Source of the DNA: Flagellimonas sp. HMM57
GTDB taxonomy: Bacteria > Bacteroidota > Bacteroidia > Flavobacteriales > Flavobacteriaceae
Direction of reading: 5' to 3'
Length of the DNA stretch: 64,000 bases
Assembly: GCF_021390175.1 (NCBI RefSeq)
Contig: NZ_CP090004.1
Coordinates: 1,054,001 to 1,118,000, forward strand
Shown here: piece after piece, positions 9,209 to 18,454 of the stretch
Layout: each line of letters begins with the position of its first letter
How positions within the stretch are numbered: the first letter of the stretch is position 1
Notes under the pieces: generated by a model
The model's input: only the letters and a program-made list of their open reading frames with translations
Databases searched by the model: none
What the model was told of the DNA's origin: nothing
Made by a program: the position numbers and the translations under genes

Positions 9209-10342
9209 ATGAAAAACCAAGTTACGGAAAAACCCTATATCCTTGCTGTAGATGACGAGCAGTTGAATTTAGAACTGCTCCGGTTTATTTTAGAGCGAAA
9301 TAATTACATATTTGAAGGTACAAGCGATGACGACTATTTCTTTGAAAGCCTTAAAAAAAGAAAGCCAGATCTTATCCTTCTCGATATTATCATGCCTAGA
9401 ATTGAAGGTTTTGAACTGTGTGAAAAAGTCAAAAAAATTCCTGCTTATAAGGATATTCCCATCATATTTCTAACCGGAAAAGTCAATGTAACGGATAAAA
9501 TAAAAGGGTTTGAGGTTGGAGGAGTGGATTATGTGACCAAACCTTTTAACGAGAAAGAACTTATTGCACGAATACAAACCCATGTTGAACTGATACGTGC
9601 CAAAAACCAAATTGCAGAACAAGCTAAAAACCTAAAACAATCCAACGAACTAAAAGATAGAATGTTCTCCATTATTGGACATGATCTACGTTCCCCACTA
9701 AGTGCAGCCAAATTAAAAATGGACTTTATCATGCGGGGAATTATAAACCCTAAAGACGAGAACTTCTTGGATGAAACTGTTTTTGACCTTTTAAAAACGA
9801 TGGATGAAGCATTGAACCTGCTTCAGAACTTGTTGGGTTGGGCGAAATCTGAAAGCAACCAGATTCAAATGATTCCAGAGAAACTGAACTTGAACAATTT
9901 GGTAGACCAAACCATTCGGCTTTTAAAATTGGGCAGTGATCATAAAAGAATCAAAATACAAAACAATGTTGCTGAAGAAATCCACTCATTTTCGGATAAC
10001 AATATGATCAAGACCGTATTGCGAAACATACTTTCCAATGCCATAAAGTTTACGCCTGTAGATGGTATCATTAAAATCAATTCAAAATTGGTCAAGGACA
10101 ACGTTGTTATAGAAATTGAGGACAACGGCAACGGAATTCCAAAAGAAGACATTGATAAAATCCTAAACCCAAATGAGCACTTTAGCAAATTAGGTACGGA
10201 AAAAGAACCTGGTACTGGTCTAGGCCTTGTGCTATGCCAAAGCTTTGTGGAAAAAAACCACGGGACATTGAGAATTCGTAGTGAAGTTGGAAAAGGAAGT
10301 ACATTTTATTTTGACCTTCCCCTTTATAAAGAACAGGACTAA
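9209..10342 (+). CDS. receiver-histidine kinase hybrid
   Basis: 377 residues with an N-terminal receiver (phosphoacceptor Asp59 in LILLDIIMPRIEG, Lys111 in YVTKPFN), a HisKA dimerisation domain (MFSIIGHDLRSP, His158) and a HATPase domain with DNGNGIP and TGLGL motifs. No membrane span, so it is cytoplasmic. Its own kinase activity is probably set by phosphorylation of the receiver. It is the only plus-strand gene inside the polysaccharide island, between rmlB (divergent) and a glycosyltransferase (convergent, stop codons overlapping by 4 bp). Its upstream region contains site a in the opposite orientation. Confidence 0.9.
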   Translation: MKNQVTEKPYILAVDDEQLNLELLRFILERNNYIFEGTSDDDYFFESLKKRKPDLILLDIIMPRIEGFELCEKVKKIPAYKDIPIIFLTGKVNVTDKIKGFEVGGVDYVTKPFNEKELIARIQTHVELIRAKNQIAEQAKNLKQSNELKDRMFSIIGHDLRSPLSAAKLKMDFIMRGIINPKDENFLDETVFDLLKTMDEALNLLQNLLGWAKSESNQIQMIPEKLNLNNLVDQTIRLLKLGSDHKRIKIQNNVAEEIHSFSDNNMIKTVLRNILSNAIKFTPVDGIIKINSKLVKDNVVIEIEDNGNGIPKEDIDKILNPNEHFSKLGTEKEPGTGLGLVLCQSFVEKNHGTLRIRSEVGKGSTFYFDLPLYKEQD

Positions 10343-11550
10343 GCGATCACTTCTGCCTGTGAACTTCTCTTGGCGCGCTCCCAATTTACAGATTGATTCC
10401 CTTTGATATATCTTCCAAAACCTAAAAAAACAGAAAGGTTCATGATAAAAAAGTAGTACGGTATAAAAAGAACCTTTAAACGAATTTGTCTGTTTTCTAA
10501 AAACCAACCTAACAGTGCTGCTGCATAGAACAATACTTGTCCCCAAAATAATGTACTGAACAAACCAAATGACAACAGCCCCTCATTTTGTGCCAGAACA
10601 AAATTTATAGGAATGATCAAAAAAAGCAACAGTGGGGAAAGTGTCCATCGCAATACGCGGTGCGATATGTATTGAAAAGATAATGTTCCGTATTTAAAGA
10701 AATTAAGCAACGCCCTTAATCTAACTACAGATTGTATGCCCCCGGCAGAAATTCTTACTTTTCGTTTTAGCTCTTCCTTTACATTAGCAGAAGCGGTTTC
10801 TATGGCATACGCCTCTGGATTATATTGAATGGTATAACCGGACATTGCAACACGCAATGAAATCATAAAATCGTCCAACAATGTATCTTTCTCCACTTCT
10901 TGCCAAAGTGCCGTTCTAATGGCAAAAAGTTCTCCTGCCGCTCCAACTACGGAATATAGTTCCGCATCCCATTTTTTTAGCTGCGATTCATATTTCCAAT
11001 ATAACCCCTCTCCTGCGCCTGCAGCACTGTCCGCATCTTTGGAATAAATACGTTTTTCTCCAGAAACACAACCTACTTTTGGATTTCTGAACAAGCGTAC
11101 TATTTCTTGTATGGAATTCTTGCCCAAGTCTGTATTGGCATCGGAAAAGATAACGATCGGGGTTTTCACAAATTCCATTCCCCTGTTCATAGCTGCAATC
11201 TTTCCAGCTCTTTCATCTTTGTGGTACACTTCTACACCAGAGATTTTTTTTAAAAGTTCCGGCGTACCGTCATCAGAGCCATCAGTAACCCAAATTTGAG
11301 TCACTTTGTCCTGTGGGTAATTAAGACTTTTTGAATTTTTTACTTTTTGCTCTAAATAATCTTTTTCATTAAACGCGCTTACAAAGAGCGTTACTTCCGG
11401 TTCATAATCAGCATTACCTTCAAATTTTTTGGATAATCCAAAAATCCTTCTAAGTTTAATGATAATGAACAGTAGTATTCCATACCCTAGATAGGCATAA
11501 AAAATGATAAAAAGTGAACCCCAGAAAAATACTTTTAAAAACTCCATCAC
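10339..11550 (-). CDS. membrane-associated family 2 glycosyltransferase
   Basis: 403 residues. One N-terminal membrane span (about 4-30), a GT2 catalytic domain with SDANTDLG (DxD-like), DDFMIS and RKVRISAGG motifs, and C-terminal spans near 290-380. This architecture is that of processive or polyprenyl-linked-sugar GT2 enzymes working at the inner membrane. Last gene of the ugd-started operon; its stop overlaps that of the convergent receiver-kinase gene. Donor and acceptor cannot be deduced. Confidence 0.85.
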   Translation of the reverse strand: MMEFLKVFFWGSLFIIFYAYLGYGILLFIIIKLRRIFGLSKKFEGNADYEPEVTLFVSAFNEKDYLEQKVKNSKSLNYPQDKVTQIWVTDGSDDGTPELLKKISGVEVYHKDERAGKIAAMNRGMEFVKTPIVIFSDANTDLGKNSIQEIVRLFRNPKVGCVSGEKRIYSKDADSAAGAGEGLYWKYESQLKKWDAELYSVVGAAGELFAIRTALWQEVEKDTLLDDFMISLRVAMSGYTIQYNPEAYAIETASANVKEELKRKVRISAGGIQSVVRLRALLNFFKYGTLSFQYISHRVLRWTLSPLLLFLIIPINFVLAQNEGLLSFGLFSTLFWGQVLFYAAALLGWFLENRQIRLKVLFIPYYFFIMNLSVFLGFGRYIKGNQSVNWERAKRSSQAEVIA

Positions 11551-11573
11551 TCCTTTTTTAATTCATGACCCAG

Positions 11574-12212
11574 CTATACTGCAATCAAATTCTTGTTTAC
11601 CGCTCTCTCCCATTCGCCAGTATCATGGTTGTATGTTTTAACCACCCTTGCCGGGTTCCCAACAGCCACAGAATACGCCGGAATATCTTTGGTGACCACG
11701 CTTCCGCCAGCAATAATGCAATGTTTCCCTATGGTAACACCCGCTACAACTACACAGTTTGCCCCTATCCAAGTTTCTTCCTCTACCGTAATTATGGCTG
11801 TGGAAACCCCTTGTTCATGAATAGGCATTGAAACGTCTTCATAGTTATGATTAAGTCCCGAAAGCACCACATTTTGCGCCAATCTAACATCATTTCCTAT
11901 CGTTACCGGACCTATAATCGTATTACCAAGACCTATTCTGGTTCTGCTGCCTACCTTAACAGCACCTACGCCATTGTTTACGGTAGAGAAATCTTCTATT
12001 GTGGAATTTGCACCTAATTCAAAAATGTTCCATGGCAATACATCCATGCGAGTCCTACGGCAAATGGTAGCGCCTCTTCCTTTTTTATGATAGAAAGGAT
12101 TTACAAACCATTTTACCCATAAACGAGGTCTTGCCTGGTTTTTGGGAACCAGTAACCAGTACACAAACTTTTTAAGTCTCTCGCTACTTCTAATCTTGTC
12201 CTTTAGTCCCAT
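11574..12212 (-). CDS. left-handed beta-helix acyltransferase (WcaF/CysE-like)
   Basis: 212 residues from the ATG of MGLKDKIRS, chosen because a longer frame would run 68 bp into the preceding glycosyltransferase gene. The C-terminal half shows hexapeptide repeats of the IGxxxxIGxxVxI type (for example VGSRTRIGLGNTI, WIGANCVVVAGVTIG). Such trimeric enzymes O-acetylate sugars using acetyl-CoA; decoration of the polysaccharide is the likely role. It follows the upstream glycosyltransferase by 10 bp and precedes a GT2 gene. Confidence 0.82.
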   Translation of the reverse strand: MGLKDKIRSSERLKKFVYWLLVPKNQARPRLWVKWFVNPFYHKKGRGATICRRTRMDVLPWNIFELGANSTIEDFSTVNNGVGAVKVGSRTRIGLGNTIIGPVTIGNDVRLAQNVVLSGLNHNYEDVSMPIHEQGVSTAIITVEEETWIGANCVVVAGVTIGKHCIIAGGSVVTKDIPAYSVAVGNPARVVKTYNHDTGEWERAVNKNLIAV

Positions 12213-12222
12213 AACTTTTGGT

Positions 12223-13416
12223 TTATGCTGATTTTTTAATGGCATCGTAAATGGCCTGAACATTATTCTCCCAAGTATGGCTCTTCGCAAATGCTATTCG
12301 TTCTTCAACTAATTCTGAATTATTTTCTGCTAAAGCCTTTTCTGCCAATTGAATGTATTCTTCTTTGGTACTTCCTAAATACACGTGCTCTTTAAACATT
12401 TCCATGGCCTTCGTTTTCGTAGCCAGGGTAGGTTTTCCCATCGCCAAATACTCATCAATCTTTCGAGGATAGTTCCCTATGGTCCAATCGTTTACCACTT
12501 GGGGGTTCATGGCAACATCAAACCCTTTAACATAAGCGGGTAGTTCGGAAGCATCTTTGCTTCCTAAAAAGAATACGTTCTCCAACCCATGTAATTTTGA
12601 TTGTTTAAAGTCTTGATCCTCGGGCCCTACCAAAACAATGCTCCAGCCCCCTTTAGTTTTGGCCATATATTCCAAAAGTTCAATGTCCAATCGCATACTT
12701 GTTAAGTATCCTACATAACCCAGTATAGGTCTTGGAATGGACTCAAATTCTTTGGGTACAGGTATCGTATCGTTTTCATCGTTGAACAAGGATACATCGC
12801 AACCTTGACCTACCATAAAACTGTTGGGGTTAAATTTAGAACCATATTCAGCATAGAGCGTGGAATTGTTTACAACCGTATCAGCCTGTTCGATAAGCTG
12901 CGGCTCAATACGTTCCCCATGTTTTCCCCAATAGGGCACTTTAATCAAATAATCACGCATGTAATACGTATAACTTTTAGGGGAAAGGTATTCTTTAAGA
13001 TGTAATCCCAAAAACATGGAACTATCATTAAATAAGAATATATCCTTAAAGTTTAGCTTATGCATGGCAGCTATAATATCATTCGAAAAAAGCCTTGAAT
13101 TTCTTTTATTAAGCAGTTTAAATATGGAGTGAAAGGGAATCCAATTAATAGATTCTGTTAACGTTTTGGGATAAAGGTTCCAAAGGTTTTCCCCTATTTG
13201 TACAAGTCCCGTTTCTTCCCCATTTTTTATTTTAATTCTTTTCTGAACTTTTTCCGTAGCTTTTTCCCGCTTTAGCGTTGCCCTGTCCAATGGAGGGTTT
13301 ACATAAAGTACTCGGTTTTGCTTGGCAAACTCCGTAGCAATATTTTTACAGTTACTGCCAATTTCAATATCCCATGCTTGTATTCCTACAACTATAATAT
13401 CTTGACCTTTGATCAT
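12223..13416 (-). CDS. glycosyltransferase (TuaH-like, GT-B fold)
   Basis: 397 residues. The opening QDIIVVGIQAWD followed by SNCKNIATEFAKQNRVLYV resembles the TuaH-type glycosyltransferase family of teichuronic acid clusters. The C-terminal half contains GYVGYLTSMRLD, VGPEDQ and the donor-site KIDEYLAMGKP motif with a conserved Glu. No membrane span. It lies 1 bp after the preceding GT4 gene in a tight operon. Sugar specificity unknown. Confidence 0.82.
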   Translation of the reverse strand: MIKGQDIIVVGIQAWDIEIGSNCKNIATEFAKQNRVLYVNPPLDRATLKREKATEKVQKRIKIKNGEETGLVQIGENLWNLYPKTLTESINWIPFHSIFKLLNKRNSRLFSNDIIAAMHKLNFKDIFLFNDSSMFLGLHLKEYLSPKSYTYYMRDYLIKVPYWGKHGERIEPQLIEQADTVVNNSTLYAEYGSKFNPNSFMVGQGCDVSLFNDENDTIPVPKEFESIPRPILGYVGYLTSMRLDIELLEYMAKTKGGWSIVLVGPEDQDFKQSKLHGLENVFFLGSKDASELPAYVKGFDVAMNPQVVNDWTIGNYPRKIDEYLAMGKPTLATKTKAMEMFKEHVYLGSTKEEYIQLAEKALAENNSELVEERIAFAKSHTWENNVQAIYDAIKKSA

Positions 13417-13417
13417 A

Positions 13418-14575
13418 TTAGCTGTTTTTTAGTTCATTATGGACATCTTCATATAGTTCTAGAACATTCTTCGCCATGGTTTCCCATGAAAAGTGTTTTG
13501 CTCTTTTGATGCCCTTTTCGGCCAAAACTTGAGCCAACATCTTATCCTCTACCAAAGTCTGCATTGCAGTTGTAATTTCTACTGGATTAAAGGGATCTAT
13601 CATCAAGGCAGTGTCCTTTCCGGCTACCTCTGGCATCGATGATGTATTTGATGTGATTACAGGTACTCCGCATGCCATTCCCTCTAAGATTGGAATACCA
13701 AAACTTTCCCGCAGCGAAGGATATAGAAATATTGAACATTGGCTTATAATGGCAGGTAAATCGGTATTTGGAACATATCCCGTTAAATGGATCAATGGTC
13801 TAATTTCTTCTCCATCGATCGAAACCAAAAGTTTTTGAAGTTCGACTTCATCGTAATCCAGCATCACCAACTTGTATTGGTTGGGATATATTTTATTGAA
13901 ATCTGTAAATGCTTTTAAGACACCTTTGGTATTTTTCTTGGGGTCTGTATTACCAAGAAAGAAAAAGAAATTTTCTGGTAAAGTATACTTATGCTTTATT
14001 GCTTTTAAACGGTCCAAATTGGTCACTTTTTTAAAATGTGAACCAACACCATTGTATATGGCCGTTAAGCGATTGTCCTTGAACCCAAAATAATTGCTGA
14101 TACGCTCTTTTTCATAGTTGGAAACCGTAATGACCTTTTTACTTTTTCTAATCACAGGTGGCACAAAGTATCTTCTATACATGTTCCCCAGTTTTTGATA
14201 CCATGTTCCACCTTTTTTCAAAACACTGATACTCTCCAGATAGATAATATCGTGCAAGGTGGTAATCAGCGGTACTTTAGAAAACAAAGGGCCTGTATTA
14301 CTTGTACAATGCAAAACATCACAGCCTTCTTTAAAAGCCGCTTTGGGCAATGCAATTTGTTCCCATCCTGGATAACCCCATTTTGAATTTAGCTCTATAA
14401 CTTTAAAATTAGGTGCATTGGGAATACAGGTGTCATCAAAATCTGGTTTTACAAAAATTACATATTCATTTTCATTGTCGATTTTTTGAAGATTTTTAAT
14501 GAGCTCCAAAGCGACCATGTCCATGCCATGTTTCTTTTTTCTAAAAAGTCGTTGTCCTTCAATGCCTATCTTCAT
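13418..14575 (-). CDS. family 4 glycosyltransferase
   Basis: 385 residues, GT-B fold. N-terminal GxGxxR-like start IGIEGQRLFRKK and TLHDIIYLES; C-terminal GT4 signature LYPSLRESFGIPILEGMACG with the ExxxxxxxE pair followed by PVITSN. A retaining transferase acting at the cytoplasmic face on a lipid-linked oligosaccharide is expected. It follows a GT2 gene by 9 bp. Confidence 0.9.
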   Translation of the reverse strand: MKIGIEGQRLFRKKKHGMDMVALELIKNLQKIDNENEYVIFVKPDFDDTCIPNAPNFKVIELNSKWGYPGWEQIALPKAAFKEGCDVLHCTSNTGPLFSKVPLITTLHDIIYLESISVLKKGGTWYQKLGNMYRRYFVPPVIRKSKKVITVSNYEKERISNYFGFKDNRLTAIYNGVGSHFKKVTNLDRLKAIKHKYTLPENFFFFLGNTDPKKNTKGVLKAFTDFNKIYPNQYKLVMLDYDEVELQKLLVSIDGEEIRPLIHLTGYVPNTDLPAIISQCSIFLYPSLRESFGIPILEGMACGVPVITSNTSSMPEVAGKDTALMIDPFNPVEITTAMQTLVEDKMLAQVLAEKGIKRAKHFSWETMAKNVLELYEDVHNELKNS

Positions 14576-14584
14576 ATGTTGTTA

Positions 14585-15790
14585 TTAACTATTAATCGTA
14601 CCATGTTCCGTGTGAATAAACTTTTTGTTGGCTCCTTTCAATTTAAACAGTGACAAAAACATGAGCAGAAATGCCTTTGGAAGTGTAAGCAAAGCTTTTA
14701 GCGTTTGCACGCTATAAAACTTTGTGGGTACCGCGAAGGAAAAAGCCAATACTGTCAATACCAAAACAGCATACCAAAAGACAGCGGGAATTGTTAAGAA
14801 ATTGATTGGGAAAAACAAGGTTGTCATAAAGTACAAAAAGGTGATAATCACTACCAATCCCAGCAATAATACCCTTGGAGGTGATACCATTTGATAGACT
14901 TTGTCAAAGAAATCCACATTGCCCCGAACAAACAATTCTTTTAAACCTGATGCAAAATAATTTCTAAAATAAATGAACTGTGCTGAAAGCCAACGCTTGC
15001 GCTGGTTGGAAAACACTTCTGATTTTTGGACTTTTTCATCAAGAACCAATGCATCATCTACATACTCGATCTTTGTTCCGCCCTTTAATAATTTTAATTC
15101 CAATTCTTTATCAAATCCGCCCACTGCATTAACATTTGCCATAGTACTTTTAAAAAAATGGTAGTCGAATGCCATACCAGAACCGATCAAGGCAGAGGAT
15201 AGTCCCAGCACACGGTGTCCTTTTCTAAAAATATGGTTGTTGACCTCTTCACTGATGGCATCCAAAATTGCAAAAGGGGTGTTCGTATTTTTAGCAACCC
15301 TATGTCCCTGCACTACACAATACCCTTTATCAAAAGCATCATTGATTTTATCAATGAAATCCTCCTCCATAATGTTATCGGCATCCAAGACCAAGGCCAC
15401 ATCGTATTCGTCACCGATTACCTTCATTGCCCGATTAAGGGCTTTGGATTTGGTACTCTTTTCAAAGGAAACCTCAACAATGGTTACCGGGAGTTTTTCA
15501 AGGGCTTCCAAAGTGCTTTTATGAAAAGAATCGGCAATGATAATAACTTCAAAAAAATCTTTTGAATAGCTCTGTTCAAGAGCCTTTTTAGCTACTTCGA
15601 CAATTACGTTGTCTTCTTTATATCCGGGAATCAGTACGGCAAATCTCCGCTGTTCATTAGAACTTTTATCTTGTTTCTTACGTTTAAAAAGACCTGCAAG
15701 GGAAAAAATAAAGATGTAAACGGATGCAAATCCAAAATATCCAAATAAAAGGATTTCCAAGCTATGAATTAAAATTCTTATGACATCCAT
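14585..15790 (-). CDS. membrane family 2 glycosyltransferase
   Basis: 401 residues. N-terminal span about 5-32, GT2 domain with RRFAVLIPGYKEDN, VLDADNIM (DxD) and NQRKRWLSAQ (QxxRW-like), and C-terminal spans at about 300-385. This matches processive GT2 enzymes. It is positioned between the UDP-glucuronate decarboxylase gene and the GT4 gene in the ugd operon, so a UDP-xylose or UDP-glucuronate donor is plausible but unproven. Confidence 0.87.
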   Translation of the reverse strand: MDVIRILIHSLEILLFGYFGFASVYIFIFSLAGLFKRKKQDKSSNEQRRFAVLIPGYKEDNVIVEVAKKALEQSYSKDFFEVIIIADSFHKSTLEALEKLPVTIVEVSFEKSTKSKALNRAMKVIGDEYDVALVLDADNIMEEDFIDKINDAFDKGYCVVQGHRVAKNTNTPFAILDAISEEVNNHIFRKGHRVLGLSSALIGSGMAFDYHFFKSTMANVNAVGGFDKELELKLLKGGTKIEYVDDALVLDEKVQKSEVFSNQRKRWLSAQFIYFRNYFASGLKELFVRGNVDFFDKVYQMVSPPRVLLLGLVVIITFLYFMTTLFFPINFLTIPAVFWYAVLVLTVLAFSFAVPTKFYSVQTLKALLTLPKAFLLMFLSLFKLKGANKKFIHTEHGTINS

Positions 15791-15810
15791 TTATCTATTC
15801 TTTAAAGTGA

Positions 15811-16779
15811 TTACCCTTCTATTAATTCTTTAATGGATTGCTCTTTGAGCAGATTATCAAAGTATGCAATGGTTTTTTCAAGACCAGTTCGTAAATCAAC
15901 CTCTGGCCTCCAATCCTTCAGTTTTTCTTGTGCTAAAGAGATATCCGGTTTTCGTTGCATAGGATCATCGGCAGGTAAGGGTAAATGGATTATCCTAGAT
16001 TTTGAACCTGTTAGGTCAATGATATTCTCGGCTAGTTCCAACATGGTGAATTCGCCTGGATTTCCAATATTGATGGGACCAATAAATTCATCCTCGGTGT
16101 CCATCATTTTTATCATGCCGTCTACCAAATCACTTACATATTGAAAACTTCTCGTTTGGGTTCCGTCCCCAAAAATGGTAATGTCCCTTCCTTGGAGTGC
16201 CTGTATGATAAAATTAGATACTACCCTGCCATCATCGGGTTCCATACGAGGTCCGTAGGTATTGAAGATTCTTATAATCTTCACCAAGACATCATTGGAA
16301 TTGTGATAGTTCACAAAAAGTGATTCAGCACAACGTTTGCCTTCATCGTAACAGGAGCGAACCCCTATTGGATTTACATGACCCCAATAGTCCTCTGGTT
16401 GGGGATGCAATTCTGGGTCTCCATAGACTTCACTTGTGGAAGCTTGAAGAATTTTCGCCTTAATCCGTTTGGCCAATCCCAACATATTGATTGCCCCCAA
16501 AACCGATGTTTTTATGGTCTTAATCGGATTATGTTGGTAATGTACTGGTGAGGCAGGACACGCCAAATTATAAATTTCATCTACCTCAAGAAAATAAGGC
16601 AAGGTTACATCATGTCTGATTACCTCAAAATAAGGGTTGTCCATTAAATGTACTATTTTGCTTTTCCTTCCGGTAAAGTAGTTATCCATACTCACGACTT
16701 CATTGCCTTCGTTTAGGAGTCTTTCGCATAAATGGGAGCCCACAAAACCTGCACCCCCTGTTACCAATATTCGTTTCAT
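15811..16779 (-). CDS. UDP-glucuronate decarboxylase (UDP-xylose synthase)
   Basis: 322-residue extended SDR. Motifs: [27 protein letters not shown] typical of the decarboxylase group, TSEVYGDP and the catalytic YDEGK. It converts UDP-glucuronate to UDP-xylose with enzyme-bound NAD. Placed 8 bp after ugd, whose product is its substrate, so the pair makes UDP-xylose for the polymer. Distinguished from epimerases by the NLACPASP motif. Confidence 0.92.
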   Translation of the reverse strand: MKRILVTGGAGFVGSHLCERLLNEGNEVVSMDNYFTGRKSKIVHLMDNPYFEVIRHDVTLPYFLEVDEIYNLACPASPVHYQHNPIKTIKTSVLGAINMLGLAKRIKAKILQASTSEVYGDPELHPQPEDYWGHVNPIGVRSCYDEGKRCAESLFVNYHNSNDVLVKIIRIFNTYGPRMEPDDGRVVSNFIIQALQGRDITIFGDGTQTRSFQYVSDLVDGMIKMMDTEDEFIGPINIGNPGEFTMLELAENIIDLTGSKSRIIHLPLPADDPMQRKPDISLAQEKLKDWRPEVDLRTGLEKTIAYFDNLLKEQSIKELIEG

Positions 16780-16787
16780 AATCTTGT

Positions 16788-18140
16788 TTAAAGGTTTACG
16801 GTTTCTATTTCTGTGCTTTTCACAACTTCCCTACCAATGCTGTAATAGGTGAACTCTTGTTCTTTTAATTCTTCTGGATCGTATACATTTCGACCATCGA
16901 ATATGGTTTTGCTGTTCATGAGCTTTTCCAATATTCTGAAGTTGGGCATTTTAAATTCAGACCACTCAGTCACCAAGATGAGTGCATCGGCATCAATAAT
17001 GGCGTCGTATTCATCTTTGGCATATTCGATACTATCACCTAAAATCCGTTTGGTCTCTTCCATCGCAACCGGGTCATAAGCTCTTACCGTAGCACCAAGG
17101 GCTTTCAATTGTTCTATAATCACCAATGATGGAGCTTCTCTCATGTCATCTGTTTTTGGCTTAAATGCCAATCCCCAAAGTCCAAATTGCTTGCCTTTAA
17201 GATTCTTTCCAAAATGACTTTTTATTTTTTCCACCAAGACTGATTTTTGACGGTAGTTGACACTTTCCACAGCTTTTAATACTTCCAAAGAATGCCCGTA
17301 TTCATCAGCTGTCCGTACCAGTGCCTGTACGTCTTTTGGAAAACAACTGCCTCCATAACCCGTTCCAGGGTAAATGAATTTATTTCCTATTCTAGAATCG
17401 GAACCTATTCCTTTTCTTACCAAATCCACATTGGCTCCTACAAGTTCGCATAGATTGGCAATGTCGTTCATAAAACTAATTTTTGTCGCCAGCATGGAAT
17501 TGGCTGCATACTTGGTCATTTCCGAAGAGAAAATATCCATGAACAATAGTGGGTGTCCGTTCATTAAATAAGGCTTGTACAATCTACGCATTACTTTTTC
17601 AGCTCGTTTGCTCTCTATACCTACCACGATACGGTCTGGCTTTAAGAAGTCATCTACTGCGCTACCTTCTTTTAAGAATTCGGGATTTGACGCCACATCA
17701 AAGGGAATGTCCGCACTCCTTTTGTTCAACTCTTCTTCAACGGCAGCTTTTACCTTATAAGATGTTCCTACGGGTACAGTGCTCTTGGTTATGATTACCT
17801 TATAATCTTCCATATGTTGCCCTATTTCCCTGGCCACACCGAGTACATACTTTAAATCTGCACTTCCATCCTCATCTGGTGGGGTTCCTACGGCAATAAA
17901 AACAGCATCACTATTCTTGATACCCTTCTCTAAGCTTGTAGTGAAGGAAATTCTCCCCTTATCTATATTACGTTCTAAAAGCGTATCTAAACCCGGTTCA
18001 TAAATTGGGACTTCACCTTTACGAAGCCTTTCTATTTTTTTCTCATCAATGTCCACGCAGACAACGTTGATTCCCGTCTCTGCAAAGCAGGTACCGGTTA
18101 CCAAGCCAACGTAGCCTGTACCTATTACTGTTATATTCAT
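16788..18140 (-). CDS. ugd: UDP-glucose 6-dehydrogenase
   Basis: 450 residues from the ATG of [12 protein letters not shown]; a longer upstream frame has no family similarity. NAD-binding GTGYVG, the catalytic-Cys motif [10 protein letters not shown] and [12 protein letters not shown] are present. It oxidises UDP-glucose twice to UDP-glucuronate. It starts 4 bp after the stop of a newly noticed 52-aa ORF and heads the nucleotide-sugar and glycosyltransferase operon running to 10339. Confidence 0.96.
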   Translation of the reverse strand: MNITVIGTGYVGLVTGTCFAETGINVVCVDIDEKKIERLRKGEVPIYEPGLDTLLERNIDKGRISFTTSLEKGIKNSDAVFIAVGTPPDEDGSADLKYVLGVAREIGQHMEDYKVIITKSTVPVGTSYKVKAAVEEELNKRSADIPFDVASNPEFLKEGSAVDDFLKPDRIVVGIESKRAEKVMRRLYKPYLMNGHPLLFMDIFSSEMTKYAANSMLATKISFMNDIANLCELVGANVDLVRKGIGSDSRIGNKFIYPGTGYGGSCFPKDVQALVRTADEYGHSLEVLKAVESVNYRQKSVLVEKIKSHFGKNLKGKQFGLWGLAFKPKTDDMREAPSLVIIEQLKALGATVRAYDPVAMEETKRILGDSIEYAKDEYDAIIDADALILVTEWSEFKMPNFRILEKLMNSKTIFDGRNVYDPEELKEQEFTYYSIGREVVKSTEIETVNL

Positions 18141-18144
18141 AATT

Positions 18145-18303
18145 TTAAAGTATATTAAGTTTGATTTGTTCCAGATAATCATTAACCTCGAATGAATTAT
18201 TCTCATCCATTGTTGTTGAATCTTCAACTAGCGAATCAAGGTCATTTTCGCTGACGCAAGCACAATGACATAGGATAATTGAAAACTTGAAGGATTTAAC
18301 CAT
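18145..18303 (-). CDS. candidate 52-aa small protein preceding ugd
   Basis: Begins MVKSFKFSIILCHCACVS, a basic start plus short hydrophobic stretch with three closely spaced Cys, then an acidic Asp/Asn-rich tail ending EQIKLNIL. Its ATG is 21 nt downstream of the -7 element of site b, and its stop is 4 bp before the ugd ATG, so it fills the otherwise unexplained leader of the ugd operon. The N terminus could be a signal or membrane-inserting segment; the lipobox is not canonical. No family recognised. It fills most of the 314-bp gap between ugd and the upstream glycosyltransferase; the rest of the gap holds site b. Confidence 0.55.
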   Translation of the reverse strand: MVKSFKFSIILCHCACVSENDLDSLVEDSTTMDENNSFEVNDYLEQIKLNIL

Positions 18304-18324
18304 TCTAGCAGGCTTAATGATTTG

Positions 18325-18390
18325 TAAATATTACCCTACATTTATGGAAAGAAAATTAATTGTTGTGAAATACTTTCTTGGTGTTGTCAA
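18325..18390 (-). promoter_or_regulatory. direct-repeat activator box and -7 element of the ugd operon (site b)
   Basis: Plus-strand GTTGTGAA (18362-18369) and GTTGTCAA (18383-18390), 21 bp apart. On the minus strand 27 bp separate the CAACAA end of the proximal copy from AATATTTA (18325-18332). The context GTAATATTTACAAA is almost identical to site a (GATTATATTTACAAA). First gene downstream is the 52-aa ORF, then ugd. Confidence 0.68.
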
Positions 18391-18454
18391 CTAGTTAGAA
18401 TCTAGGTGGTAAGAATACCCTAAAATCAATTAACTCAATCTGCAAGTCGTATTA

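Noticed and set aside
12213..12290. Longer start for the hexapeptide acyltransferase
   Set aside because: Would overlap the upstream glycosyltransferase by 68 bp; the ATG at 12212 gives a normal N terminus and a 10-bp gap.
18141..18227. 29-residue N-terminal extension of Ugd
   Set aside because: Sequence before [12 protein letters not shown] has no family similarity, and the region is better explained by the 52-aa ORF in another frame.
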